Of a DNA stretch of 64,000 nucleotides, positions 8,873 to 17,413 are shown one piece after another (the stretch's first letter is position 1; each line of letters opens with the position of its first letter). The notes under the pieces are model-generated. The model was not told the DNA's origin. It saw only the letters and a list, made by a program, of their open reading frames with translations, and did no database searches. Source of the stretch: Butyrivibrio sp. (GTDB taxonomy: Bacteria; Bacillota; Clostridia; Lachnospirales; Lachnospiraceae); NCBI GenBank assembly GCA_022486625.1, contig JAKVKH010000002.1, positions 158,799 to 222,798 of the forward strand, written 5' to 3'. A program made the position numbers and the translations under genes.

Positions 8873-10231
8873 ATGGAAGAACGAGAGATGAAAAAACGCA
8901 GAATACTGTTTGAAACGGCAGTAGCAATCTGCTTTATCACAATTCTGATCTATAATTTTCTGACACCGATGCTTTCAGACGATCTGAATTATGCTACAGT
9001 GGTCAGACAGGCAAGTGGGATCGGAGATCTTTTCCGGCAGGAATATCGGCAGTATATGACCTGGACGGGGAGGTCTCCAAGCCATCTGGTACTGCGTCTG
9101 TTTCTGTTTGGCGGATCCAAGGCAGCATTTAATGTGTTTGACAGTGTGTGTTTTACTCTTCTGACGCTGTGCATGTATTTGAATCTTGATCACAGGAAGA
9201 AATATGATGTCCGGGCATATACACTGCTGACATTGTCAGTCTGGATTTTTGGTGTGTCTTTTGCTGAAACTGTACTATGGGAGACCGGAGCATGCAACTA
9301 TCTTGTGGCTGCAACTGTCATTCTCGGATATATGACGCTGTTCCGCAGATATGTGCAGAAAGCGGACGCCGGCGGAATCTTCCGGAAGATCGGTATGCTG
9401 CTTCTGGGTATCTGGGCCGGTTGGTGTAATGAAAATACTTCAGGGGGTGCGATCCTGTTTGTATTACTGATGATGTTTTTTATCTGGAAAGATGCAGGAA
9501 GATCAAAATCTGCATTGCATGGCTGGATGTTTGCAGGACTTTCTGGAAATATTTTGGGTTTTGCCATGATGATTCTGGCGCCGGGTAATGCAGTCAGAAG
9601 CGGTTATAAGGAAGAACTTCATTCCGGACTACTGGGACTTGCTTCCAGATGGCTTAAGATTACGCTGAATATTCGTGAACAGTTCTTTGTTTTGCTTTGT
9701 ATTTTTGTTTTTCTGACTGTACTTTTGTACTGCCAGAAAGCGCAGCTGAAAATTATGCGCAATATGTTCATCTTTTTTCTTCTGTTTGGCGCAACCTGTT
9801 ATGCCATGGTGCTGGCGCCGGAATCGCAGGTCAGATCGCTGTTCGGTGCGGGGATTTTTCTGATCATTGCCTGTGTTCAGGGTTATGTGGATGTACAGGA
9901 AAATGATGCGCTGGTAAGAGCCGGTAAGCTGACAGCAGTCTGGGTACTTTTGCTTTATATGTTCTTTTCTTATATTGGTAACGGGGCGAGCCTTGCCAGA
10001 ATCTACAGGGAAGAAAACGAACGGTATGAATATCTGGAGCAGCAGGCAGCGGCAGGTGTATCTGAAGTGACAATACCGGAACTGCGACCGCAATTCCACA
10101 CAAAATACAGCATGGCATATGCAAGTGATGTGAAGGCGGATAAGGAATACTGGGTTAATGGCGCTTATGCCGGATATTATGGCTTTGACTGGGTATACGG
10201 AGTACCAAGGGATGAATGGACACAGTACTGA
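8873..10231 (+). CDS. Polytopic GT-C-like membrane protein, DUF6056-like
   Basis: The protein has 452 residues and about ten hydrophobic helices. Just after the first helix comes LSDDLNYATVVR, an Asp-Asp pair in the first extracytoplasmic loop, which is the position of the catalytic acidic residues in GT-C glycosyltransferases. WTGRSPSHLVLR and WETGACNYL follow, as I recall from DUF6056 proteins. The best inference is a glycosyltransferase using a polyprenyl-phosphate sugar on the outer membrane face. A protein of the same layout lies at 41514. The gene starts four bases after the GT4 stop, and a second in-frame ATG at 8888 is possible. It ends 20 bases inside the next gene. No enzymatic function is proven for the family to my knowledge. 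Confidence 0.72.
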   Translation: MEEREMKKRRILFETAVAICFITILIYNFLTPMLSDDLNYATVVRQASGIGDLFRQEYRQYMTWTGRSPSHLVLRLFLFGGSKAAFNVFDSVCFTLLTLCMYLNLDHRKKYDVRAYTLLTLSVWIFGVSFAETVLWETGACNYLVAATVILGYMTLFRRYVQKADAGGIFRKIGMLLLGIWAGWCNENTSGGAILFVLLMMFFIWKDAGRSKSALHGWMFAGLSGNILGFAMMILAPGNAVRSGYKEELHSGLLGLASRWLKITLNIREQFFVLLCIFVFLTVLLYCQKAQLKIMRNMFIFFLLFGATCYAMVLAPESQVRSLFGAGIFLIIACVQGYVDVQENDALVRAGKLTAVWVLLLYMFFSYIGNGASLARIYREENERYEYLEQQAAAGVSEVTIPELRPQFHTKYSMAYASDVKADKEYWVNGAYAGYYGFDWVYGVPRDEWTQY

Positions 10232-11330
10232 TAATTCCATAGAGAAAGATTTAAAGAGACTGCCGCTCATCAGTGTTATTGTGCCTGTATACGATGCGGA
10301 AAAATATCTGAAACGTTGTGTGGACAGCCTTCTGCAGCAGAGCTATCCGCGGCTGGAAATCATTCTTGTAGATGACGGTTCAGTGGATCTTGGCGGCAAA
10401 ATGTGTGATGACTATGCGGAAACACAGAAGAACATCCATGTGATTCATAAGAAGAACGGTGGTCTTGTCAGTGCATGGATGACCGGAGCGAAAACTGCGC
10501 GGGGAGCATATTTTTCTTTTGTAGACAGTGATGATTGGGCAGAACCATGTATGATTGAAGCACTTGCGGCGCAGATTACCTGGCGCGCGGATGACAATGG
10601 AAGCCGTGATGAGATTGTCTGCAGCAGCTACCTGATCGACCATGCAAACGGTGATGCTCCACAGAAAGTAGGGCATGAACTGATGCCTGGGGTATATGAA
10701 GGAAAAGAACTTCGGGAAAAGGTGTTTTGCCACATTCTCGGGAATGAACGGCGGACGGTATCTCTTTCAAGGTGCATGAAGCTTTTTTCCGGGAATCTGA
10801 TTCTGCAGAATCTGCATTATTGTGATCAGAAAATCAGAATGGGAGAAGATGTGACCATTACACTTCCGGCGATTCTTGACTGCAAAAGGCTGGTAATTCT
10901 GGATGAACATTATGACTATCATTATTATTTTAATCCGGTATCCATGGTTCATCATTATGACTCCGGACTATATGAGAATGTAAGGCAGCTTCACCGGATT
11001 ATGACTGCGGTCATGACGGAGAAATATGCTGCACTTGGAATTGCAGAGCCGACTCCGGAGGATGCGGTCAGCAGAGAATATGTATATCTGTTCTGTCTGG
11101 TACTTAAAAATGAACTACGCAGTAAAGTACGTGGCGCGGCTGTAAGAATGTATAACTGCTGCAGGCGGGAGCAGATGGGGGCATTGGTCAAAAAAAACGG
11201 AATTACATCATCCGATGCGTTGAATCGTTTACTGCTCTATTATATGAAATATCCGTCCGTTGGACTGGCGGCTTTGATGTGCGCAGGACTTCGCATTGCA
11301 GATTGCCGGAGGCAGAGGCACAACAGATGA
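10212..11330 (+). CDS. GT2 glycosyltransferase
   Basis: The GT-A domain begins about 18 residues in with LISVIVPVYDAEKYLKRCVD. VDDGSVD and FVSFVDSDDW-type motifs follow (the visible one is FVDSDDWAEP), giving the nucleotide and metal sites. The later part has MGEDVTITLPAIL near residue 213, the E-D motif common to capsule GT2 enzymes. The length of 372 is typical. I chose ATG 10212, with GGAG nine bases upstream. It overlaps the end of the preceding membrane-protein gene by 20 bases, so earlier ATGs would lie well inside that gene. No membrane helix is visible. It transfers one sugar to a growing lipid-linked chain, identity unknown. Confidence 0.87.
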   Translation: MNGHSTDNSIEKDLKRLPLISVIVPVYDAEKYLKRCVDSLLQQSYPRLEIILVDDGSVDLGGKMCDDYAETQKNIHVIHKKNGGLVSAWMTGAKTARGAYFSFVDSDDWAEPCMIEALAAQITWRADDNGSRDEIVCSSYLIDHANGDAPQKVGHELMPGVYEGKELREKVFCHILGNERRTVSLSRCMKLFSGNLILQNLHYCDQKIRMGEDVTITLPAILDCKRLVILDEHYDYHYYFNPVSMVHHYDSGLYENVRQLHRIMTAVMTEKYAALGIAEPTPEDAVSREYVYLFCLVLKNELRSKVRGAAVRMYNCCRREQMGALVKKNGITSSDALNRLLLYYMKYPSVGLAALMCAGLRIADCRRQRHNR

Positions 11331-12550
11331 GAGAAACGGAAGAAAAAAAGAAAATTCTGATCGTTCATAATTATTATCAGATCCATGGCGGTGAAGACAC
11401 TGTAGTAGCGGCTGAAATGAAGCTGCTGCAGGAACACGGGCATTTTGTTTTGCTGTACCAGCGTAGCAATGAGGAACTGAAGAAAATTACGGGAGCCGGG
11501 AAACTGATCCTTCCGTTTGCAGAGATCTTCAGCATCAGGACATTCAGAGAAGTTACGCGGCTGATCAGAGAAAACCGTATTGACATTGTGCATGTGCACA
11601 ATACCCTTCACAGGGTCAGTCCATCCGTGTACTATGCTGCATTTCACTGTCATGTGCCGGTTGTGCAGACACTTCACAATTTCCGTCTTCAGTGTCCGGC
11701 AGGTACTTTTTATCGTGATGGACATATCTGTGAAGATTGTATGAAGACAGGAATCAGGACTGCAATACAATACAGATGCTATCGTGGAAGCAGGCTGCAG
11801 ACATTTCTGTGTGTGATGACAACATTGATTCACAGAAAGCTTGGAACCTATCGCCGGCTGAATTATATCTGCCTGACAGAATTTAACAGGAAAAAGCTGC
11901 TGGAGCTGAATCGGAACGGAAAGCAGATGATTGATCCTGCACGGATATCGGTAAAGCCAAATTTTTCATGGGTAAGGCAGGAAAGTAAGGAGAAAAACAG
12001 AGGGGATTATTATATTTATGCAGGCAGGATTGATGCACTCAAGGGAATGTCTGTTCTTTTGCGGGCTTGGAAGATGCTTGGAGAAAGTGCGCCCGAACTG
12101 AGAATCTGCGGGAGTGGACCACAGGAAACTGCAGTACGCAGATATGTGGAAAAAAATCATCTGTGGCAGGTGAAGCTGATGGGGATGTTGCCGGAAGAGC
12201 AGGCTCTTTCAGAAATTGGTGCAGCCAAGGCGCTTATTCTTCCAACGCAGTGGTATGAAGGCTATCCTATGACCATGGCAGAAGCTTTTTCAATGAAAAC
12301 ACCCGTCATAGCATCAGATCTTGGGAATGCCGGAAGTCTGATCCATGAAGGCGAAAATGGATGGAAATTTCGTGCGGATTCGCCGGAAGCGCTGGCGGAG
12401 GCAGTCACCTGCTGTGAGCAGCTGATCTGCAGCGGGCAGGGGGAAAAGACGCTGTTCAGAGCAAAAGCAGATCAGGATGGAACGCAGCCGGAAGTAAATT
12501 ACCGGATGCTTTGCGAAATATATGACAAAGCAGTGGAGAATAATCGCTGA
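11327..12550 (+). CDS. GT4 glycosyltransferase with cysteine cluster
   Basis: The protein has 407 residues and a GT-B fold. It opens with KILIVHNYYQIHGGEDTV, the glycine-rich acceptor-side loop, then VHVHNTLHRVSPSVYYAA. Around residues 124-140 is LQCPAGTFYRDGHICEDC, a Cys and a C-x-x-C, with another Cys near 154. This resembles a small metal-binding insertion and is also present in the GT4 at 36418. The C-terminal domain carries YIYAGRIDALKGMSVLLRA and the acidic signature WYEGYPMTMAEAFSMKTP. ATG 11327 overlaps the preceding stop by four bases. Cytoplasmic. The sugar is unknown, and the cysteine cluster is a subfamily marker rather than a known catalytic site. Confidence 0.87.
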   Translation: MRETEEKKKILIVHNYYQIHGGEDTVVAAEMKLLQEHGHFVLLYQRSNEELKKITGAGKLILPFAEIFSIRTFREVTRLIRENRIDIVHVHNTLHRVSPSVYYAAFHCHVPVVQTLHNFRLQCPAGTFYRDGHICEDCMKTGIRTAIQYRCYRGSRLQTFLCVMTTLIHRKLGTYRRLNYICLTEFNRKKLLELNRNGKQMIDPARISVKPNFSWVRQESKEKNRGDYYIYAGRIDALKGMSVLLRAWKMLGESAPELRICGSGPQETAVRRYVEKNHLWQVKLMGMLPEEQALSEIGAAKALILPTQWYEGYPMTMAEAFSMKTPVIASDLGNAGSLIHEGENGWKFRADSPEALAEAVTCCEQLICSGQGEKTLFRAKADQDGTQPEVNYRMLCEIYDKAVENNR

Positions 12551-12590
12551 TGATGCGCTGGTGGCGGATGAGATAAGGAGAGAAAAGAAT

Positions 12591-13622
12591 TTGACGCAGG
12601 AACAGATGGAAAAAACGGATACGAAAGCACTGCTCAGTGTGATTGTTCCGGTTTATCAGGCGCAGAATACACTGGAAAAATGTGTCGGTTCCGTATTGGC
12701 ACAGACTTATTCGAAGCTGGAACTGCTGCTGGTGGATGATGGTTCATCAGATGGCGGCGGTGTGCTTTGTGATCAGCTGCAGCAGGCAGATACTACGGGG
12801 AGAATCCGTGTGCGGCATTCAGAGAATCACGGCGTATCCCATGCCAGAAATCTCGGTCTGGAAATGGCGCAGGGAGACTGGATCTGCTTTGTGGATGCAG
12901 ATGATGTGCTGAGTCCTCAGTACCTGGAGAAACTTATGCAGGGAGCCCGGCAGAGCGGTGCGCTGCTGGTGGCACAGACAGAAAAGATCAGAAGTGGAAA
13001 ACAGGCCGGTGAAGGAGCAGGGGCGGTGGATAACTGCATTGTAGTTTCCGGAAATTATTTTCTGGAAAATGCAGTATTAAACAGTGATACACATGTATGG
13101 AGTAAGCTTTACCGCAAAGACCTTCTCAGGAGTCTCCTTTTCCCGGAGCAGCTTACAATCGGAGAAGACATGCTGTTTTTATTAAAGCTGTCACTGCAGA
13201 TCGGGAAAGAGCATAAGATCTGCTGTATCCCGGGGCATGATTATCTTTATACAGAAAACGCTCAGGGTGCGATGAACCGTGCTTATCAGGAAAGCTATCT
13301 GGATCAGATTTTCTGCTGGCAGCAGGCAGAAGAGCTGCTTGCACCGCATATGACGGAACTGTCTCCCTATATCTATACAAGACTTGCAGTGATTCAGATC
13401 ATGGCATCACTTCTTGTAGCAGGCAAGCTGGCCTGTGCGGCGCAGATCAGTGATGTACAGCTGCAGACGGCACTGGATCTCTGCAGTGATGAAATCCGCC
13501 ATGCACTTCGCAGAAATGGTGCATTTGCAGGGCTTTCCATAGGATATAAATGCAAGGTGCTGCTGTTTCGTATGAACAGGAACAGATACCTGAAAATGTA
13601 TGGAAACTGGAAGAAGAACTGA
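12591..13622 (+). CDS. GT2 glycosyltransferase
   Basis: The GT-A fold begins with LLSVIVPVYQAQNTLEKC, then VDDGSSDGG, GVSHARNLGLEMAQGDW and FVDADDVL, a complete GT2 signature set in the first 110 residues. LTIGEDMLFLLKLSL near residue 190 is the distal E-D motif. The start is uncertain. TTG 12591 has AAGGAGAG at a good distance and gives 343 residues. ATG 12606 lies 15 bases further on with only AGGA at four bases. Earlier in-frame codons fall inside the GT4 gene. No transmembrane segment is visible. It lies between a GT4 and the pyruvyl-transferase-family gene in the same operon. Confidence 0.86.
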   Translation: MTQEQMEKTDTKALLSVIVPVYQAQNTLEKCVGSVLAQTYSKLELLLVDDGSSDGGGVLCDQLQQADTTGRIRVRHSENHGVSHARNLGLEMAQGDWICFVDADDVLSPQYLEKLMQGARQSGALLVAQTEKIRSGKQAGEGAGAVDNCIVVSGNYFLENAVLNSDTHVWSKLYRKDLLRSLLFPEQLTIGEDMLFLLKLSLQIGKEHKICCIPGHDYLYTENAQGAMNRAYQESYLDQIFCWQQAEELLAPHMTELSPYIYTRLAVIQIMASLLVAGKLACAAQISDVQLQTALDLCSDEIRHALRRNGAFAGLSIGYKCKVLLFRMNRNRYLKMYGNWKKN

Positions 13623-13651
13623 GGATGAATAAAGAAGGGAGAGGAGTACCA

Positions 13652-14926
13652 ATGGCAGAAGCAGAGCAGATACCGGTTATGTTCTATATGCATGCAGGAA
13701 GCGGGAATCATGGGTGTGAGGCAATTGCCGGCAGTACCTGTCGCATGCTGTATGAGCGCTGGCAGAAGGAACATCCGCAGGATAATCTGGGGCGCGGTTA
13801 TATGGCTCCGCTGATCGTGACGAACTGTGCAGCAGAGGATCTGCAGTATTCGCTTGGCGGAATCCGGGACGCAGGACAGTGTATGATTACAGAGGAACGC
13901 CATATTGCAGCACATAAGGCAGCGCATGTCGCGTATTATCTCTGGAGAAAACTGACAGGAGATCAGGAGTCTTTTCAGCGATATCGCTTCCAGCCTGCAG
14001 AGGCTTTCCTCAGGATGCAGGCGCATCAGAATGCAATGTGGAAAAAACCGCTTGCGGTTTCTATCGGAGGGGATAACTACTGCTATCCTGAGATGGTACA
14101 TGATCTGGCACTCGCAGACCATATGTTTCGCAGAAAAAAGTATGATACGGTGCTGATGGGCTGCTCCATTGAACCTGATTCACTTAAAAATCCGGAGCTT
14201 CTTTCAGATCTTCAGGGATTTCGCAGAATCATTGCCAGAGAATCCATTACCTTTGAGGCGCTCTTAAGTGCGGGAATTCCGCATTCACAGCTGGCGCTTT
14301 ATCCGGATCCGGCATTCCTTTTAAGAACAGAGAAGAGACCGCTTCCGGAGGGATTTATTGAAGGGGATACTGTTGGAATCAATTTAAGCCCGATGGTTCA
14401 AAGAAGTGAGAAAATTCCGGGGGTTACCATGGAAAGCTACCGGATGCTGATTCGTCATATTCTGAAGGCAACGGATTACCGGATTGCCCTTATTCCACAT
14501 GTGGTGTGGCCGGGAAATGATGACAGACAGCCTCTTCATAAGCTCTTCGAGGAATTTTCGGAGTCGGGGAGAATCATTGAGATTCCCGATCATGAGGCGG
14601 AGGAACTCAAAGGTTTTATTGCAAGGTGCCGGCTGTTCATCGGCGCCAGAACGCATGCAACGATTGCTGCATATTCCAGCTGTGTACCTACGCTGGTACT
14701 GGGATATTCGGTCAAATCGCGCGGAATTGCAACGGATCTGTTCGGAACGGATGAGAATTATGTCCTGCCGGTACAGAAACTTGAGAATCCGCAGGAACTG
14801 AGCCTGCGGTTCGACTGGCTGGATCAGCATCAGAATGAGATCCGGTCGCATCTTATACAGATGATGCCGGAATATACCGCACGTGCAAGAGGAAATGCAG
14901 ATGCACTTGAAGAAAGTGTGAACTGA
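13652..14926 (+). CDS. Polysaccharide pyruvyl transferase family protein
   Basis: This 424-residue protein belongs to the family (CsaB/WcaK type) that adds ketal-linked pyruvate from phosphoenolpyruvate to sugars, giving the glycan a negative charge. It opens with FYMHAGSGNHGCEAIAGST, where the G-N-x-G-x-E/D loop is the family's N-terminal motif. VSIGGDNYCYP near residue 135 is the usual G-G-D. The C-terminal half has CRLFIGARTHATIAAYSS, in which the R-T-H is the conserved catalytic or substrate-binding His region, and VLGYSVKSRGIATDLFG. ATG 13652 is preceded by GGGAGAGGAG at five bases, which favours it over ATG 13625. Pyruvylation itself is inferred, and some members have other roles. Confidence 0.86.
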   Translation: MAEAEQIPVMFYMHAGSGNHGCEAIAGSTCRMLYERWQKEHPQDNLGRGYMAPLIVTNCAAEDLQYSLGGIRDAGQCMITEERHIAAHKAAHVAYYLWRKLTGDQESFQRYRFQPAEAFLRMQAHQNAMWKKPLAVSIGGDNYCYPEMVHDLALADHMFRRKKYDTVLMGCSIEPDSLKNPELLSDLQGFRRIIARESITFEALLSAGIPHSQLALYPDPAFLLRTEKRPLPEGFIEGDTVGINLSPMVQRSEKIPGVTMESYRMLIRHILKATDYRIALIPHVVWPGNDDRQPLHKLFEEFSESGRIIEIPDHEAEELKGFIARCRLFIGARTHATIAAYSSCVPTLVLGYSVKSRGIATDLFGTDENYVLPVQKLENPQELSLRFDWLDQHQNEIRSHLIQMMPEYTARARGNADALEESVN

Positions 14927-14942
14927 TACGGAGGTACAGTAA

Positions 14943-15854
14943 ATGATCATCATACAGGTCGCAGGCGGACTGGGAAACCAGATGCAGCAGTATGCCATGT
15001 ATACCAAACTGAAAAAATGCGGAAAAGATGTATTGCTGGATCTGTCCTGGTTTGACGAACAGAATCAGAAAAGACTTCTGGCACCAAGAACCTGTGAACT
15101 GAAGCTTTTCCCGGAGCTTCCGATGGAATTGTGCAGCAGTGCGCAGCGGGATGAATTCCTAAAAAGCAGTGTACTGCGGAAAGCACTGGGAAAGCTTCTT
15201 CCCGGATCCGGTGCGATTTTTACCGAGCAGAAAATGTACCATCCGGAGATTTTTACTTTTGACCATAAATATCTGTGCGGATTCTTTCTGTGTCAGAAAT
15301 ATTATGATGACATTATGCCGCAGCTTTGTGAACTGTTCCGGTTTCCTGCGCACAGCAACCGGCAGTTGCAGGAACGTAACCTTGATATCATGAAGGAAAT
15401 GGATCATACGCCTTCCGTCAGCGTTCATCTTCGCCGGGGAGATTATCTGACAGATCCGGAGAATCAGGCACTGTTTGGAAATATTGCAACACAGGCCTAT
15501 TATGAAGCGGCAATGGATTATTTCCTGAACCGAAATCCGGAAACGCATTTTTATATTTTTTCAAATGATACGGCGTATGTGCATGAACATTATGCGGATC
15601 CTGCGCGGTATACCGTTGTGGACTGGAATAACGGCAGGGACAGTCTCCTGGATATGGAACTGATGAGCCACTGTCAGGGAAATATCTGTGCGAACTCCAC
15701 GTTTTCTTTCTGGGGAGCAAGATTGAACCGGAGACCTGACAAAGAGGTGATCCGTACCTTTGTCATGCGTAACAATCAGCCCTGCGATCCGGAGCAGATG
15801 CATGATTACTGGAAGGGCTGGATTCTGATGGATCGGGATGGGAAGATTATCTGA
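14943..15854 (+). CDS. Alpha-1,2-fucosyltransferase-like GT11 enzyme
   Basis: This is a canonical GT11 member of 303 residues. It has VAGGLGNQMQQYAMY at the N-terminus, HLRRGDYLTDPENQALFG near residue 161 (GDP-fucose site) and NSTFSFWGARL near 247. CGFFLCQKYYDDI in the middle is also a family feature. It is closer to the copy at 863 than to that at 3655. GGAGG lies seven bases before ATG 14943. Its stop codon overlaps the start of the Wzx gene by one base (TGATG), which suggests coupled translation. It would cap or branch the unit just before export. No fucose pathway gene is present in view. Confidence 0.91.
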   Translation: MIIIQVAGGLGNQMQQYAMYTKLKKCGKDVLLDLSWFDEQNQKRLLAPRTCELKLFPELPMELCSSAQRDEFLKSSVLRKALGKLLPGSGAIFTEQKMYHPEIFTFDHKYLCGFFLCQKYYDDIMPQLCELFRFPAHSNRQLQERNLDIMKEMDHTPSVSVHLRRGDYLTDPENQALFGNIATQAYYEAAMDYFLNRNPETHFYIFSNDTAYVHEHYADPARYTVVDWNNGRDSLLDMELMSHCQGNICANSTFSFWGARLNRRPDKEVIRTFVMRNNQPCDPEQMHDYWKGWILMDRDGKII

Positions 15855-17380
15855 TGAGCAGAATAAGATATACCGCGAAAAATATCGCGTTTGGATATAT
15901 GAGCAATATCATCACCGCACTCCTGGGTTTTGTAGCCAGGAAGGTTTTTATTATGAGACTTTCCGGGACACTTCTGGGTGTCAACGGCTTCTATACCGGA
16001 ATTCTCTCCGCACTGTCACTGGCGGAACTGGGAATCGGTACTGCACTGAATTTCAGCCTGTATAAGCCGGTTGCGGAAGGTGATACGGAGAAGATCAAGT
16101 CCTATATGGCACTCTACCGGAAAGCGTACCGGATTATTGCCATAATCGTGGCTGCAATCGGTCTGTGCATCGCTCCGTTCCTGCAGTATATTATCAAGGA
16201 TCCCGGCAGTAATTCCATGACGGATCTGACATTGTATTATTTTATCTTTCTCTTTAACAGTGTGTCTTCGTATTTTGTGGCATATAAATACAGTCTGGTC
16301 AATGCGGAACAGAAAACCTATATTCAGACCAACATTACAACAGTTACCAAGATGATTTCTGTGACGGCACAGATTATTGTGCTGTTTATCACGGCGAATT
16401 TTTATTGCTATCTGCTGACTGACGCGGCGATTCAGCTGCTCCAGAAGTTCTTCGTCAGCTGGTATCTGAACCGGAAGTACCCTTATCTGACGGAAAAAAA
16501 TATTACGCCATTGACCCGGGAAGAAACCGGTGTGATTGTCAAAAAGACCAAGGCACTGATGTGGATCAAAATCGGAGATACGGCGCGGCTGCAGACAGAT
16601 TCCATTATCATCACGGCATTTGTCAGTGTGGCAACTACCGGTGTTGTGGATAACTTTACCATGGTCATCAGTACAATATCGAATTTTGTGAATATAATTT
16701 TCAACTCTGCGCTTCCGGGATTTGGCAATCTGATTGCGACAGAATCCAGGCAGAAGCAGAAGCAGCTGTTTAAGGTATATCGTTTCTTTGCCATCTGGAT
16801 CTATGGTTATTCTGCAGTGGGTTTTGTGATTCTGCTGTCGCCGCTGATCACGATCATGTATGGAAAAGAATGGGCACTGGCGCAGGGAATTATTGCACTC
16901 ATCATTGCAGATTACTATTTTAAGGGAGACCGGATTGTGCTGTCCAATTTTGAGACGGCAGCAGGTGTTTTTGAACCGGAGAAGTATATTCCGATGATAG
17001 AGGGTGCAGTCAATCTGGTGCTGTCTATCTGGCTGGCGATCAGAATCGGGCTGGCTGGCGTTTATGTCGGTACTGTGGTTTCCGGACTGATTGGAAATGT
17101 GATCAAGCCATGGATTGTGTATAAGTACTGTTTCCATGAGTCAACGGCAGAATATTTCAAGGATACCGTGAAATATGTACTGGTACTTGCATTGCAGCTC
17201 GCAGTGCTGCTTCCGCTTGGAAAACTGGTGTTGCAGAATGTGACGATTGCGACGTTTCTGATTATGTTCGTAATCATTACGCTGGTATTTCAGGGAATTT
17301 TCTTCCTGTTCTTTTCCAGATCACCTGAGTTCCTGTATCTGAAGGAAATGGTACTTGGGAGACTTAAGGCACGCAGGTGA
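15854..17380 (+). CDS. wzx: Wzx-type oligosaccharide flippase (MOP superfamily)
   Basis: The 508-residue protein has 12-14 hydrophobic helices and almost no soluble domain. The N-terminal segment with IAFGYMSNIITALLGFVARK, then LSGTLLGVNGFYTGILSALSLAELGIG, is the usual Wzx/RfbX start: the first two helices with the conserved L-G-x-x-x-x-G and A-E-L-G-I-G. It moves undecaprenyl-diphosphate repeat units outward for Wzy to polymerise. It is the only MOP-type flippase in the window, although an ABC-type flippase lies 14 kb upstream in the same operon. Two apparently independent flippases in one transcription unit are unusual. It is translationally coupled to the GT11 gene. The gene symbol is by role rather than a named orthologue. 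Confidence 0.88.
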   Translation: MSRIRYTAKNIAFGYMSNIITALLGFVARKVFIMRLSGTLLGVNGFYTGILSALSLAELGIGTALNFSLYKPVAEGDTEKIKSYMALYRKAYRIIAIIVAAIGLCIAPFLQYIIKDPGSNSMTDLTLYYFIFLFNSVSSYFVAYKYSLVNAEQKTYIQTNITTVTKMISVTAQIIVLFITANFYCYLLTDAAIQLLQKFFVSWYLNRKYPYLTEKNITPLTREETGVIVKKTKALMWIKIGDTARLQTDSIIITAFVSVATTGVVDNFTMVISTISNFVNIIFNSALPGFGNLIATESRQKQKQLFKVYRFFAIWIYGYSAVGFVILLSPLITIMYGKEWALAQGIIALIIADYYFKGDRIVLSNFETAAGVFEPEKYIPMIEGAVNLVLSIWLAIRIGLAGVYVGTVVSGLIGNVIKPWIVYKYCFHESTAEYFKDTVKYVLVLALQLAVLLPLGKLVLQNVTIATFLIMFVIITLVFQGIFFLFFSRSPEFLYLKEMVLGRLKARR

Positions 17381-17413
17381 TGAAAACGGTGCAGGCAGTG
17401 AGGATATGGCAAT

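Noticed and set aside
13394..14122. A 242-codon minus-strand frame across the GT2/pyruvyl transferase junction
   Set aside because: Opposite strand of two genes with clear family motifs; no start signal or domain.
16016..17137. A 373-codon minus-strand frame across the Wzx gene
   Set aside because: Mirror of the hydrophobic Wzx coding sequence; composition and lack of motifs fit a shadow frame.
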